Positions 1-7,238 of a stretch of DNA of 35,595 nt are shown here, in pieces. Made by a program: the position numbers and the translations under genes. The stretch's first letter is position 1; the number at the start of each line of letters is the position of its first letter. The stretch lies in NCBI GenBank assembly GCA_002327765.1, contig DCUH01000046.1, positions 619-36,213 of the forward strand, given 5' to 3'. A model generated the notes under the pieces. That model did no database searches and was not told the origin of the DNA. It saw nothing but the letters and a program-made list of their open reading frames with translations. Source of the stretch: a bacterium UBA2219 (GTDB lineage Bacteria; Desulfobacterota; Deferrimicrobia; Deferrimicrobiales; Deferrimicrobiaceae).

Positions 1-2
1 GG

Positions 3-212
3 ACCGACGGCATGCTCTACCCGGTCCTACACCGACTGGAGAAACAGGACCTCATCGAATCGTACCTGAGCACCGCCGAGACGGGCCGAGAACGAAAGTA
101 CTATCGGTTGAAAAAGAGCGGCACCAAGGCTTTGGCCGAGCACAAGAGCCAGTGGCTGCTCGTGCACAACACGCTGCAACAACTGTGGGAGAACAATCCA
201 TGTCTGACGTAG
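3..212 (+). CDS. PadR-family transcriptional regulator, 5' end outside the window
   Basis: This is the C-terminal part of a PadR-type winged-helix repressor; the first in-frame codons read TDG-MLYPVLHRLEKQDLIESY, and the true start lies before the window. The stretch up to about residue 25 is the end of the DNA-recognition helix and the wing of PadR proteins, where the family pattern is G-x-LYP-x-LHRLE. The wing carries the usual G-R-E-R-K-Y-Y-x-L hairpin. The downstream membrane-protein gene starts inside this gene and overlaps it by 13 bases, so the two are translationally coupled. PadR genes are often paired with a membrane protein or ABC permease in Acidobacteria and Planctomycetes, and such repressors commonly control their own partner. 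The ligand is unknown. Confidence 0.85.
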   Translation, partial: TDGMLYPVLHRLEKQDLIESYLSTAETGRERKYYRLKKSGTKALAEHKSQWLLVHNTLQQLWENNPCLT

Positions 213-913
213 AAAAGCGAATCGAGCAGTGGTGCGAGGGTCTCGCCGGTTCGGAATTGCTCAGCGGCTCCGATGTCGTCGAGCTGGAGTGCCACGTCCG
301 TGAGGAGATGGAACATCTGAAGACCGCCGGTCTTTCCGATCGCGAGGCGTTCTTCGTCGCACGCAGCCGGCTCGGCGACACCGCGGCCCTGGAGGAGGAA
401 TTCGCCAAGGTCAACGCGCCGAGACGCTTGAGGAACCGCTTGTGCTGGATGATCGCAGGCGCGCTTGCCTATTTGGTGGCGGTCCATTTCGCCGGTGCCG
501 CCTCGGGGATTTCGCTGGCGATCGCGCGGGCAATGGGCGGGGCCCCAGACGTCCTGGCCGTGATCGCAACCGGAGTGCGGATCGCCGCATTCTGCGTCAT
601 GGCGGGCCTCATCGTGTGGCTGTCCGCCCGGTACTTCCGCCCGGGCAGTCCGCCACGAGTACAGATTACCCGGCGTGTGCGAATCGCCTTTCTCGTAGCC
701 CTCCTCATCGCGACCATAGGATTCACAGCCACGAGGATCTTCGGCGTGGTACACGTGTTCAGGACGACGGCCATCGAGAATTACAGCCGGATCACACAGA
801 TCGAATCCTATGGCGACATGGCTTGGCGACTGGTGGGACCTGTTGTCCTTGGCGCGCTGCTGATCGTGGTTCACGTAGCCGGGCGGGAGAAGACGACAAT
901 CAAGGCGCCTTGA
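200..913 (+). CDS. Membrane protein with permease-prefix-like N-terminal domain
   Basis: The ATG at 200 is preceded by GGGAG at a normal distance and overlaps the end of the PadR gene. The 237-residue product starts with about 75 soluble residues rich in acidic helices, ending in an R-LGD-x-x-x-LEEEF-x-K motif. That resembles the domain found at the N-terminus of PadR-linked permeases. Four hydrophobic segments follow, at roughly residues 83-105, 115-135, 155-175 and 210-228. No transport or catalytic motif is visible. The likely role is a membrane partner of the PadR regulator; the function is unknown. The stop codon lies inside a 12-bp palindrome shared with the convergent gene, so the two coding regions overlap by 14 bases. 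Confidence 0.8.
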   Translation: MSDVEKRIEQWCEGLAGSELLSGSDVVELECHVREEMEHLKTAGLSDREAFFVARSRLGDTAALEEEFAKVNAPRRLRNRLCWMIAGALAYLVAVHFAGAASGISLAIARAMGGAPDVLAVIATGVRIAAFCVMAGLIVWLSARYFRPGSPPRVQITRRVRIAFLVALLIATIGFTATRIFGVVHVFRTTAIENYSRITQIESYGDMAWRLVGPVVLGALLIVVHVAGREKTTIKAP

Positions 914-3368
914 GTCGTTCGAAGCAGCCGGCCAGGTTGGACAGGGCCGTGCCCTCATCGCCATGCCTGAGCGTGGCCGTGCCGACCACGAGGAAGCCCT
1001 TCTGCTTCGCCTCTTCGGCAATTCGGACGGTCTTGCAGGGACGCACCCCTCCGATTTGCCAGAGGCTGTCGCCCTCGTTGAGGATGGCAATCTCCTTAAG
1101 TTCCAGATCGATCCGATCCGGGTAGACCGTGGCGACAAGGTAGCTCACCTTCGGCGCTGCGCCAAACAGACCCCCGTGCGTGACCTGGAGGATGCCGTCG
1201 GCCTGCGCGCAGGAAATCGTATGGACCTCGCCGCACAGGTACAGATCGGCCCGATGCTTCTTGAGGGTCTGCCACAGGGGCGAGTCCCGGCCGCCATCGA
1301 GGGACAGGTACGTAGAGCTCTCCGACGCGACCGGGCCGAGAATCGGCGTGTGCCCCATCGCCACGATGTGTGTGACGCCGGGATTGTCGGTGAGCACCGC
1401 TTCGAGCCATTCGAGCTGCTCGCCCGTGACCTGCGGGACGATGCCACCCAGGGGTCCGGCGCCCTTCTCGAACACGTCCAAGGCCGCGAACAACGTGTTC
1501 TCGTGGATGAACCAGAAGGCGGTGCCCCTCATGCGGAGCGGGCCGTTGAGCGGCATGCCGAGGTGCTTTTGAAACTGACGCCGGTAGGTGCTGGCAAGTT
1601 TGGCCTTTTCCTCGGGCCAGGGACTGCCGCCGATCTCGTGGTCGCCCACCGTGGCATAGAACTTCAGTCCGTGGTCCTGCATCCGGGTGATCCAGGCGCC
1701 ATAGTAGACCTCAGCGAACTTCTCGATGGCGTCCTTGTCCGGCCAGCAACCCCCGACCAAGTCGCCCGCGACGAGGACGAATTCAGCGTCTTCGGCCTTG
1801 ATCGCCTTGAGGACGTAGTCCAGCGTGTCCTCCCACCCGGGCTGAGGGTAGGCCAGATCGGCGCTCACGAAGTCCGGGATGCTCGCGAATCGCCAGGGCT
1901 GCATCGATGCAACGCCATCCCGCGGCACCTCAATGCCGGCCGTCCAGAGAATGCCGTTGAGCACCAGCTTGCGGAATGGCTCCATGTACCAGTTCTTGTG
2001 GAAGTGCCCGCCCGCGAAGCCAAAGCCCCGGCCACCGTCGGGTCGGGTGTAAGCCCAGGAGAGGACTTTGTCCTGCGGGTCGCGAGGCGGGAGGCGGCCC
2101 GTGAGGATCGGGACCACGTTGGCGTCGTTCGGACGCAGACGAATATCAAAATACCACTCGTCCTCGGCCACGTAGCCGCCGCAACCTCGCGTGATGGGGT
2201 GGCTGTTCGACACAGGAGTCACTTTCGCCACGTTGATGGGGTTCTGCGAGAGACCCACTTCATAGGAGCCGCCCATCCAATCGAGAAAGTCCGGCATCGC
2301 CCCCTCGGGCGGATCGATGGAATAGTGCAGGAACACAATCCCCTTGCCCTGCCGGGCGAGTTCGCGGATTTTCTCGATTCGACCGGGCACGGCCAGTGGA
2401 TGATGCTCGCGTCCATCGGCGAAGAACACGACCGCATCGACGCCGTCCAACATGGAGTCGTCTTTCGGCCAGCCGTCGTCGTGGATGTCAATCCGGGGCG
2501 GATCGATGTTCGTCGCGTGCAGCAGACAGCTCTTCACAAACGCCGCGTCTTTGTCCCAATCGTGGAAGCCCTCGCCGTGGCTGGGTTTGGCGGTCAGGAA
2601 CACGATCCTCTTCGGGTTGGTCTCAGGCACCGGCGTCATACCCGCCGCCCAAGCGGTGCCGCGACGGAACAACTCCCCTGCCGCAGGGCTGAACGCCTGG
2701 ACATCATGGCCCAAAGGCGAATGGAACACCCGGCCTTTGCCATACTGCAGGACGAAGGCCATCGCGTAGTTCTTGCCATCGACCTTCGATTTCGCTTCGG
2801 CCAGCACGTGGATCGGGACCTGGCCGGCCAGGCACGTGTACAGCTCATCCGTCGTCTCGAACGGCTTGAGTCCCTGCGTGATCGGGTGATTGGCATCCGC
2901 GATCCGGACCTCGAAGGCCCCGTGCGGGTCGTGAGGTCGCATATTCGGGTCATAGACCCGTCCAACGAGCTTCTCGAATTCGGGCCAGCCTTGGAACGCC
3001 CCGCAGGCAAAGTGCACGGCAACCAGGCCGCCGCCTTTTTTCGCAAAGTCCACGAGGTTCTGTCGGGCCTTGTCGCCCGGGTCAGGGGTCTCCCAGTTCA
3101 TAAAGTGCAGCACGGCTACATCATAGTCCGCCAGTTTTTCGGAGGCCAGGAACGCCGGCGTCTCGACCACATCGACCTTCAGCCGGGGGTCTTTTCGCAG
3201 TTCCGCAGCCAGGACCGGCGCCGTCTCTTGCCACTTGTGGCCCGGATAGTCGATCCCTGTGACCATCACGACCTTGCGGGTTTCGCCCCCGCCCGCCCGG
3301 ACAGACACGCCAAGACCAAGCGCGAGCGCGCACAGCCATGAGAACCATAAGCACGATCTGTGTTTCAT
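900..3368 (-). CDS. Secreted ThuA-ThuA-metallophosphoesterase fusion protein
   Basis: The ATG at 3368 follows AGGGGGAT and opens a Sec signal peptide (MKHRSCLW, then a hydrophobic run ending near ALGLGVSVRA), giving 822 residues. Two ThuA-like domains follow, about residues 27-235 and 245-480. Each has the class I amidotransferase-like fold signature of this family (VVMVTG-x-DYPGHKW in the first, VFLTAKPSHGEGFHDW in the second, then GGG/GKG-x-V-x-x-H and HPIT). About residues 500-740 form a calcineurin-like phosphoesterase domain with GDLVGG, TVGDHEIGG, GHTPI and GEVHT. The first metal motif is not a clean D-x-H and the last reads GEVH instead of GHxH, so metal binding may be altered. ThuA domains occur with sugar-oxidising Gfo/Idh enzymes, and such an enzyme lies just upstream on the other strand. 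Substrate unknown; a role in periplasmic polysaccharide or sugar-phosphate breakdown is inference. Confidence 0.85.
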   Translation of the reverse strand: MKHRSCLWFSWLCALALGLGVSVRAGGGETRKVVMVTGIDYPGHKWQETAPVLAAELRKDPRLKVDVVETPAFLASEKLADYDVAVLHFMNWETPDPGDKARQNLVDFAKKGGGLVAVHFACGAFQGWPEFEKLVGRVYDPNMRPHDPHGAFEVRIADANHPITQGLKPFETTDELYTCLAGQVPIHVLAEAKSKVDGKNYAMAFVLQYGKGRVFHSPLGHDVQAFSPAAGELFRRGTAWAAGMTPVPETNPKRIVFLTAKPSHGEGFHDWDKDAAFVKSCLLHATNIDPPRIDIHDDGWPKDDSMLDGVDAVVFFADGREHHPLAVPGRIEKIRELARQGKGIVFLHYSIDPPEGAMPDFLDWMGGSYEVGLSQNPINVAKVTPVSNSHPITRGCGGYVAEDEWYFDIRLRPNDANVVPILTGRLPPRDPQDKVLSWAYTRPDGGRGFGFAGGHFHKNWYMEPFRKLVLNGILWTAGIEVPRDGVASMQPWRFASIPDFVSADLAYPQPGWEDTLDYVLKAIKAEDAEFVLVAGDLVGGCWPDKDAIEKFAEVYYGAWITRMQDHGLKFYATVGDHEIGGSPWPEEKAKLASTYRRQFQKHLGMPLNGPLRMRGTAFWFIHENTLFAALDVFEKGAGPLGGIVPQVTGEQLEWLEAVLTDNPGVTHIVAMGHTPILGPVASESSTYLSLDGGRDSPLWQTLKKHRADLYLCGEVHTISCAQADGILQVTHGGLFGAAPKVSYLVATVYPDRIDLELKEIAILNEGDSLWQIGGVRPCKTVRIAEEAKQKGFLVVGTATLRHGDEGTALSNLAGCFERLKAP

Positions 3369-3448
3369 ATCATCCCCCTGGTCAATCGGTGTGCATGGCA
3401 CACCCTACCACGCCGTCCACGTTAAAATGGTGGGCGGCTTGGTTCGCG

Positions 3449-3515
3449 GCAAGGGCATCTTGCCCTCGCTCTTTGCCTTCGCAGAACCACGGCGCAAGGG
3501 CGGGACGCCCTCGCC
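3449..3515. repeat. Two tandem short hairpins with GCAAGGGC...GCCCTCGC arms
   Basis: The first copy is AGGGCA-TCT-TGCCCT at 3452-3466 and the second AGGGCG-GGA-CGCCCT at 3497-3511. Both are flanked by GCA on the left and CGC on the right. The innermost pair differs (A-T in one, G-C in the other) while pairing is kept, so the structure, not only the sequence, appears conserved. The arms resemble the hairpins at 3865-3887 and 17376-17443. Confidence 0.65.
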
Positions 3516-3705
3516 ACGCGGCACCGACTCCGCTCACCAGATTAGAGCAGTCGGCGTACGACCCAATGCTCCTGACACAACTGACGGGTAACTTACCAGA
3601 GCAGCCGTGGAAATACAAATGCTTCCCGGATGCGACCACAATGTCCACCCGTATGCGAGTCTATGTCTATCGCCGCCGACGCACCAAGCTGACGCGAGTT
3701 CAACT

Positions 3706-3770
3706 CCGGGTGGCAGCGGCAAGCAGAGCCTGCAGAGCTTGCCGATGGTTTACCGGCGGATGCCACCCGG
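3706..3770. repeat. Nested stem-loop, perfect 10-bp outer and 8-bp inner arms
   Basis: The outer arms are CCGGGTGGCA (3706-3715) and TGCCACCCGG (3761-3770), a perfect inverted match. Inside, CGGCAAGC (3717-3724) pairs with GCTTGCCG (3737-3744) around a 12-base loop. The 16 bases 3745-3760 lie between the inner helix and the closing arm. It lies in the gene-free stretch about 110 bases before the oxidoreductase promoter. It could be a small structured RNA, a DNA binding site or a mobile palindromic repeat. No T-tract follows, so it is not a standard terminator. Confidence 0.5.
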
Positions 3771-3826
3771 CCGTGGTTTCGTGCAATTTCAACGGTTTCC
3801 CGTGCGTCTGATTCCTCAGGTGTGAC

Positions 3827-3855
3827 TTGAATTCCGCTGGCCCACCGGGTACTAT
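3827..3855 (+). promoter_or_regulatory. Sigma-70 type promoter for the oxidoreductase operon
   Basis: TTGAAT (3827-3832) and TACTAT (3850-3855) are separated by exactly 17 bases. Transcription would begin near 3862, giving a leader of about 67 bases that starts with the hairpin at 3865-3887. The gene starts at 3929. Confidence 0.6.
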
Positions 3856-3864
3856 GGTGCTCGA

Positions 3865-3887
3865 CGAGCGGGGACGCTCGCCTTGCC
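3865..3887. repeat. Hairpin of the GCAAGG family in the mRNA leader
   Basis: CGAGCG (3865-3870), loop GGGA, CGCTCG (3875-3880), then CCTTGCC. Read on the other strand this is GGCAAGG followed by a perfect 6-bp hairpin, the same left flank as the hairpins at 3449-3515 but in opposite orientation. It lies immediately after the predicted transcription start and would fold at the 5' end of the mRNA. Confidence 0.5.
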
Positions 3888-3928
3888 GACGATCGGAATG
3901 GACAAGGGCTTACCGAAAGGGATGACAT

Positions 3929-5242
3929 ATGGCACGATCAAACGCATCAGGTACAGGGGAAGGTACGACGCGGCGTGATTTCCTCAAGGCTTCCACGACC
4001 GTGGCCTCGGCCACCGCCCTGGGCGCCCTGAATATCGGGGCGTATGCCGGGGGCAGCGACGTAATCCGCGTGGGCATGATCGGCTGCGGCGGACGCAACA
4101 GCGGGGCCGCCGACCAGGCCCTTACCGCCGACAAAGGCGCCCGGCTGGTCGCCATGTGCGACATCTTCATGGACCGGGTCAAAGCGGTCCGCGACATGCT
4201 TAAGGGCAGGAAGGCCAACCAGGTCACGGTGGACGACGATCACTGCTTCGCCGGCTTCGACGGCTACAAGCGGGTGATCGAGGCCTCGGACATGGTCGTG
4301 ATCGCCAACGCAGCCAAGTTCCACCCGCACCACGCGTTGACCGCGATCCAGGCGGGCAAGCACGTCTTCGTCGAGAAGCCGCACGGGATCGATCCGCTCG
4401 GCATGAAAACCATGAAGAAAGCCGCCGACCTGGCGAAACAGAAAGGCATGTGCATGGTCTCCGGCCTGCACAGCCGCTACCACACTGGGTACGCCGAGAC
4501 GGTGCAGCGAATCCACGACGGCCAGATCGGCGACGTGATCGCCATCGAGGAGAACTTCCTGCGAGGCCCCTATGGCGTGATCGACCGCAAGCCGGGCCTG
4601 ACGGAGGTGCAATGGCAGTGCAGCACGCAGTACCACTTCCGCTGGCTCTCGGGCGACGACGTCATCCAGTCGCTGGTCCACAACCTGGACCGGTCCAGTT
4701 GGGTGATGCACAACCAGGTCCCCGTGAAGTGCCACGGCCTCGGCGGGCGGTCTTCCATGACCGAGCCGATCTACGGGGACGTGTTCGATCATCATTCGGT
4801 CGTCTACGAGTTCACAAACGGCGTGCGGATCTACGCATTGTGCCGGACCACGACCGGGTGCTACGACGAGTACTCCAGCATCGTGTTCGGCAGCAAGGGC
4901 AAGGCCGACATCATGGGCTGCCGGATCACGGGCGAGACAAACTGGCGATGGAACGGCAGGAGCGACCCCTATCAGACGGAGCACGATGTCCTGCTCAAGG
5001 CCATCCGCGAGGGCAAGCCCGTCAATAACGGCGACTACATGGTCGCGAGCACGACGATCGCCCTGATGGGCCAGATTTCCTGTTACACGGGCAAGGAAGT
5101 GACGTGGGAGCAAATCACGAACTCCGACTATTGTTACGAACCGAAACCCGAGGACTGCTACAACGAGATGATCCCGCCGGTGCTGCCCGGGCCCAACGGC
5201 AGCTATCCGGTGCCCCTGCCCGGCCGGACGAAAATGATATAG
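3929..5242 (+). CDS. Gfo/Idh/MocA-family oxidoreductase, Tat-exported
   Basis: The ATG at 3929 follows AAGGGATG. The 437-residue product begins with a twin-arginine signal (TTRRDFLKASTTVASATALG), so it should be folded and loaded with NAD(P) before export. The Rossmann domain starts at about residue 46 with VIRVGMIGCGGRNSG, and the family motif reads HVFVEKPHGID. The C-terminal half is the usual open beta-sheet substrate domain. Such exported oxidoreductases are very numerous in Planctomycetes and usually act on sugars or sugar-derived polyols; the substrate here cannot be read. It is the first gene of a four-gene + strand run with short gaps. A ThuA-containing fusion, a common partner of this family, lies divergently upstream. 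Confidence 0.9.
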   Translation: MARSNASGTGEGTTRRDFLKASTTVASATALGALNIGAYAGGSDVIRVGMIGCGGRNSGAADQALTADKGARLVAMCDIFMDRVKAVRDMLKGRKANQVTVDDDHCFAGFDGYKRVIEASDMVVIANAAKFHPHHALTAIQAGKHVFVEKPHGIDPLGMKTMKKAADLAKQKGMCMVSGLHSRYHTGYAETVQRIHDGQIGDVIAIEENFLRGPYGVIDRKPGLTEVQWQCSTQYHFRWLSGDDVIQSLVHNLDRSSWVMHNQVPVKCHGLGGRSSMTEPIYGDVFDHHSVVYEFTNGVRIYALCRTTTGCYDEYSSIVFGSKGKADIMGCRITGETNWRWNGRSDPYQTEHDVLLKAIREGKPVNNGDYMVASTTIALMGQISCYTGKEVTWEQITNSDYCYEPKPEDCYNEMIPPVLPGPNGSYPVPLPGRTKMI

Positions 5243-5282
5243 AATGACAAGACAGTGTGAACATCGTATGAGGAGATCAGAG

Positions 5283-6260
5283 GTGAATCGAGTTGGTCTT
5301 ATCGCCAGGCGTGTTCTGTTTGTCTGCTGTGTTGGCCTTATTGCGGTTGAGATCGCACCGGCCGCGGAGAGCCGGATCCAGAAGAAATACACCGAGACGA
5401 TCACTGTGAAAGATGGGTCGAAGCTGTCCATCGAGATGGTGCTCATCCCCGGCGGGACATTCGCGATGGGTAGTCCTGCCGGCGAGGCCGACCGGGCCGA
5501 CCACGAGGGCCCGCAACGGCAGGTGCAGGTGAACCCCTTCTACCTGTGCACGACGGAGACCACGCTCGAGCTGTTCCTGGCATTCTATCAGGAGACCGGG
5601 ACTGCGAAGAAGGATTTCGTCGAGACCGAAACAGCCCAGAAGGAGGAGCAGACCGAAGACGGCGTGAACGCCATTACCGGCCCGACCCCCGTCTATGGGG
5701 ATATGACCATGGGCTACAGCAAGAAGCACCCGGCCATCGGCGGGACCTGGCACAACGCGATGACGTTCTGCCGTTGGCTCTCGCAGAAGACCGGCAAACA
5801 ATACCGCCTGCCGACGGAGGCCGAGTGGGAGTATGCAGCCCGGGCCGGATCGAGCACTCCGTTCGGCGTGAGCGAGTCCGAAGAGGGGCTGAAAGACTAT
5901 GCATGGTTCGCCGACAATGCCGACATGGAGCCCCACGCCGTCGGGACGAAGAAGCCCAATGCCTGGGGACTTTACGATATGCAGGGCAACGTCCGCGAGT
6001 GGGTCCAGGATTTCTACAGTCCGACGGCTTACGAACTGCCCCTCAAGGAGAACCCCGCCGGCCCGAAGGACGGCAAGGTGCACGTCGCACGGGGCGGCTT
6101 CTACGACAGTCCCGCCGGTGAGCTGCGATGCGCTGCCCGCGCCTTCGAGGAGGATTGGTGGCGGATGAACGACCCGCAGATCCCGAAGAGCAAGTGGTGG
6201 CTGCCCCAGATCGACTCCATCGGTTTTCGCGTCGCGTGCGAAATCCCGAAGGCCAAGTAG
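5283..6260 (+). CDS. Secreted SUMF1/FGE-sulfatase-domain protein
   Basis: An in-frame GTG at 5283 is preceded by GAGGAG at 8 bases; it gives a compact signal peptide (hydrophobic run VLFVCCVGLIAVEIAPAAES) and is preferred to the ATGs at 5244 and 5268. The mature protein shows the full SUMF1 pattern: MVLIPGGTFAMGS, GTWHNAMTFCRWL, YRLPTEAEWEYAARAG, WGLYDMQGNVREWVQDFY, VARGGFYDSP and a closing IGFRVAC. The two cysteines that formylglycine-generating enzymes use, just after the RGG segment, are missing: that stretch reads FYDSPAGELRCAAR. It is therefore unlikely to mature sulfatases and is better called a SUMF1-fold exported protein. It follows the oxidoreductase by 40 bases in the same operon. 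Confidence 0.87.
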   Translation: MNRVGLIARRVLFVCCVGLIAVEIAPAAESRIQKKYTETITVKDGSKLSIEMVLIPGGTFAMGSPAGEADRADHEGPQRQVQVNPFYLCTTETTLELFLAFYQETGTAKKDFVETETAQKEEQTEDGVNAITGPTPVYGDMTMGYSKKHPAIGGTWHNAMTFCRWLSQKTGKQYRLPTEAEWEYAARAGSSTPFGVSESEEGLKDYAWFADNADMEPHAVGTKKPNAWGLYDMQGNVREWVQDFYSPTAYELPLKENPAGPKDGKVHVARGGFYDSPAGELRCAARAFEEDWWRMNDPQIPKSKWWLPQIDSIGFRVACEIPKAK

Positions 6261-6274
6261 CTGGAGTGACACCT

Positions 6275-7228
6275 ATGTTTGATGATCCTGCCAGACCCTG
6301 GGGTATCTACCTCATTGCGGCAGCGCTGTTCTTCAATGGCCTGGCCACCGGTGAAGAGGCCCGACCGCGCCTCGCCTTTGTCGAGTGCGACCAGGGCGGA
6401 TACCCATTCGATACCGGCGTCCTTCGCGGGACGCTGTGCCCAAAGGGCAAGCCGCAGGGTCTGTCCTCCGTTACGCATATCCCGACCGGAGCAAGGCTGG
6501 ATCGAGGTGCAGGCGTCTTCAGCTTCTACCGGGTCTTCACAACAAACAAACGCTATGGGACAGCCGCATGGGACTGGTCCGGCTCGTCGAGCAATCTGCT
6601 GCCCGATGGCGCCGTCCGCGTCACATGGTCCGAGACGCCGGATCGGCCCTTCGCGCTAACCGCCCTGTATCGGTGGAAGGACCCGCAGACACTCGATCTC
6701 GAGACCACCGTCAAGGCCGTCGCGGACCTGGGCAAGTTCGAGGTCTTCGTCGCCTCCTATTTTGACGAGGCTTTTCCATCGCCTTTCGCGTATGTCGCCG
6801 AGAATCCCGAATCCCAGGGCAAGCCCGGCTTTCTGGCGGCAAGGAAATCCGGCGGCGACTGGCAAATGTTCCCGCGAGAGTCGCAGGTAGTTTTCATCAT
6901 CCGCGACGGCCGATGGAAGATCGAGCCCAATCCGGTGGACTGGGCGATCAGGCCGCACCTGGCGGCCCCCGTCGCTCTGCGGCGCGACGCGACCCATGGC
7001 CTGATTGCCATCGTCATGTCACCACCGGCCGACTGTTTCGCAATCGCGATGCCCTACGACGGCGAGAGTCATTACTCGCTCTATCCGTCCCTCTTGGGCC
7101 GGGACATCAGGGCAGGCGAAACCGCAACAGCCCACATCCGACTTATCATCACGAAGGCCATCTCCGACGAAGAGATCGTCGCCCTCTACAAACGCTATTT
7201 GGGCGACCGTTCCGGCCCGGTCCGGTAG
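6275..7228 (+). CDS. Exported protein of unknown function
   Basis: I do not recognise this family. The ATG at 6275 lies 14 bases after the SUMF1 gene and gives 317 residues, beginning with a hydrophobic N-terminal segment (GIYLIAAALFFNGLATG) that looks like a signal peptide. The rest is soluble, rich in aromatic residues and in alternating short beta-like stretches, with no obvious catalytic motif. Its C-terminal segment has a helical ISDEEIVALYKRYLG pattern. The composition and the lack of membrane segments suggest a secreted beta-sandwich protein, perhaps binding a carbohydrate. It is third in the run, and the peptidase gene begins 10 bases downstream. Confidence 0.75.
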   Translation: MFDDPARPWGIYLIAAALFFNGLATGEEARPRLAFVECDQGGYPFDTGVLRGTLCPKGKPQGLSSVTHIPTGARLDRGAGVFSFYRVFTTNKRYGTAAWDWSGSSSNLLPDGAVRVTWSETPDRPFALTALYRWKDPQTLDLETTVKAVADLGKFEVFVASYFDEAFPSPFAYVAENPESQGKPGFLAARKSGGDWQMFPRESQVVFIIRDGRWKIEPNPVDWAIRPHLAAPVALRRDATHGLIAIVMSPPADCFAIAMPYDGESHYSLYPSLLGRDIRAGETATAHIRLIITKAISDEEIVALYKRYLGDRSGPVR

Positions 7229-7238
7229 CAAGACACGA

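Larger units (their letters stand above)
3369..3928. other. 560-base gene-free region with multiple hairpins and one promoter
   Basis: No convincing gene lies here: short open frames on both strands lack ribosome sites and family motifs. The region separates the divergent ThuA fusion and the oxidoreductase operon. It holds two near-identical short hairpins (3452-3466, 3497-3511), a nested stem-loop (3706-3770), a promoter (3827-3855) and a fourth hairpin directly after it (3865-3887). No clear promoter for the - strand gene was found. Confidence 0.7.

Noticed and set aside
963..3341. A 792-codon open frame on the + strand opposite the ThuA fusion
   Set aside because: It is the mirror of a clear real gene; its sequence is low-complexity Arg/Asp/Val-rich and shows no domain motif.
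3369..3928. Small protein genes in the intergenic stretch
   Set aside because: The open frames of 60-157 codons have no ribosome site, overlap palindromes, and show no recognisable sequence.
5283..6260. Sulfatase-maturing formylglycine-generating enzyme
   Set aside because: The catalytic cysteines are missing and no sulfatase gene is nearby.
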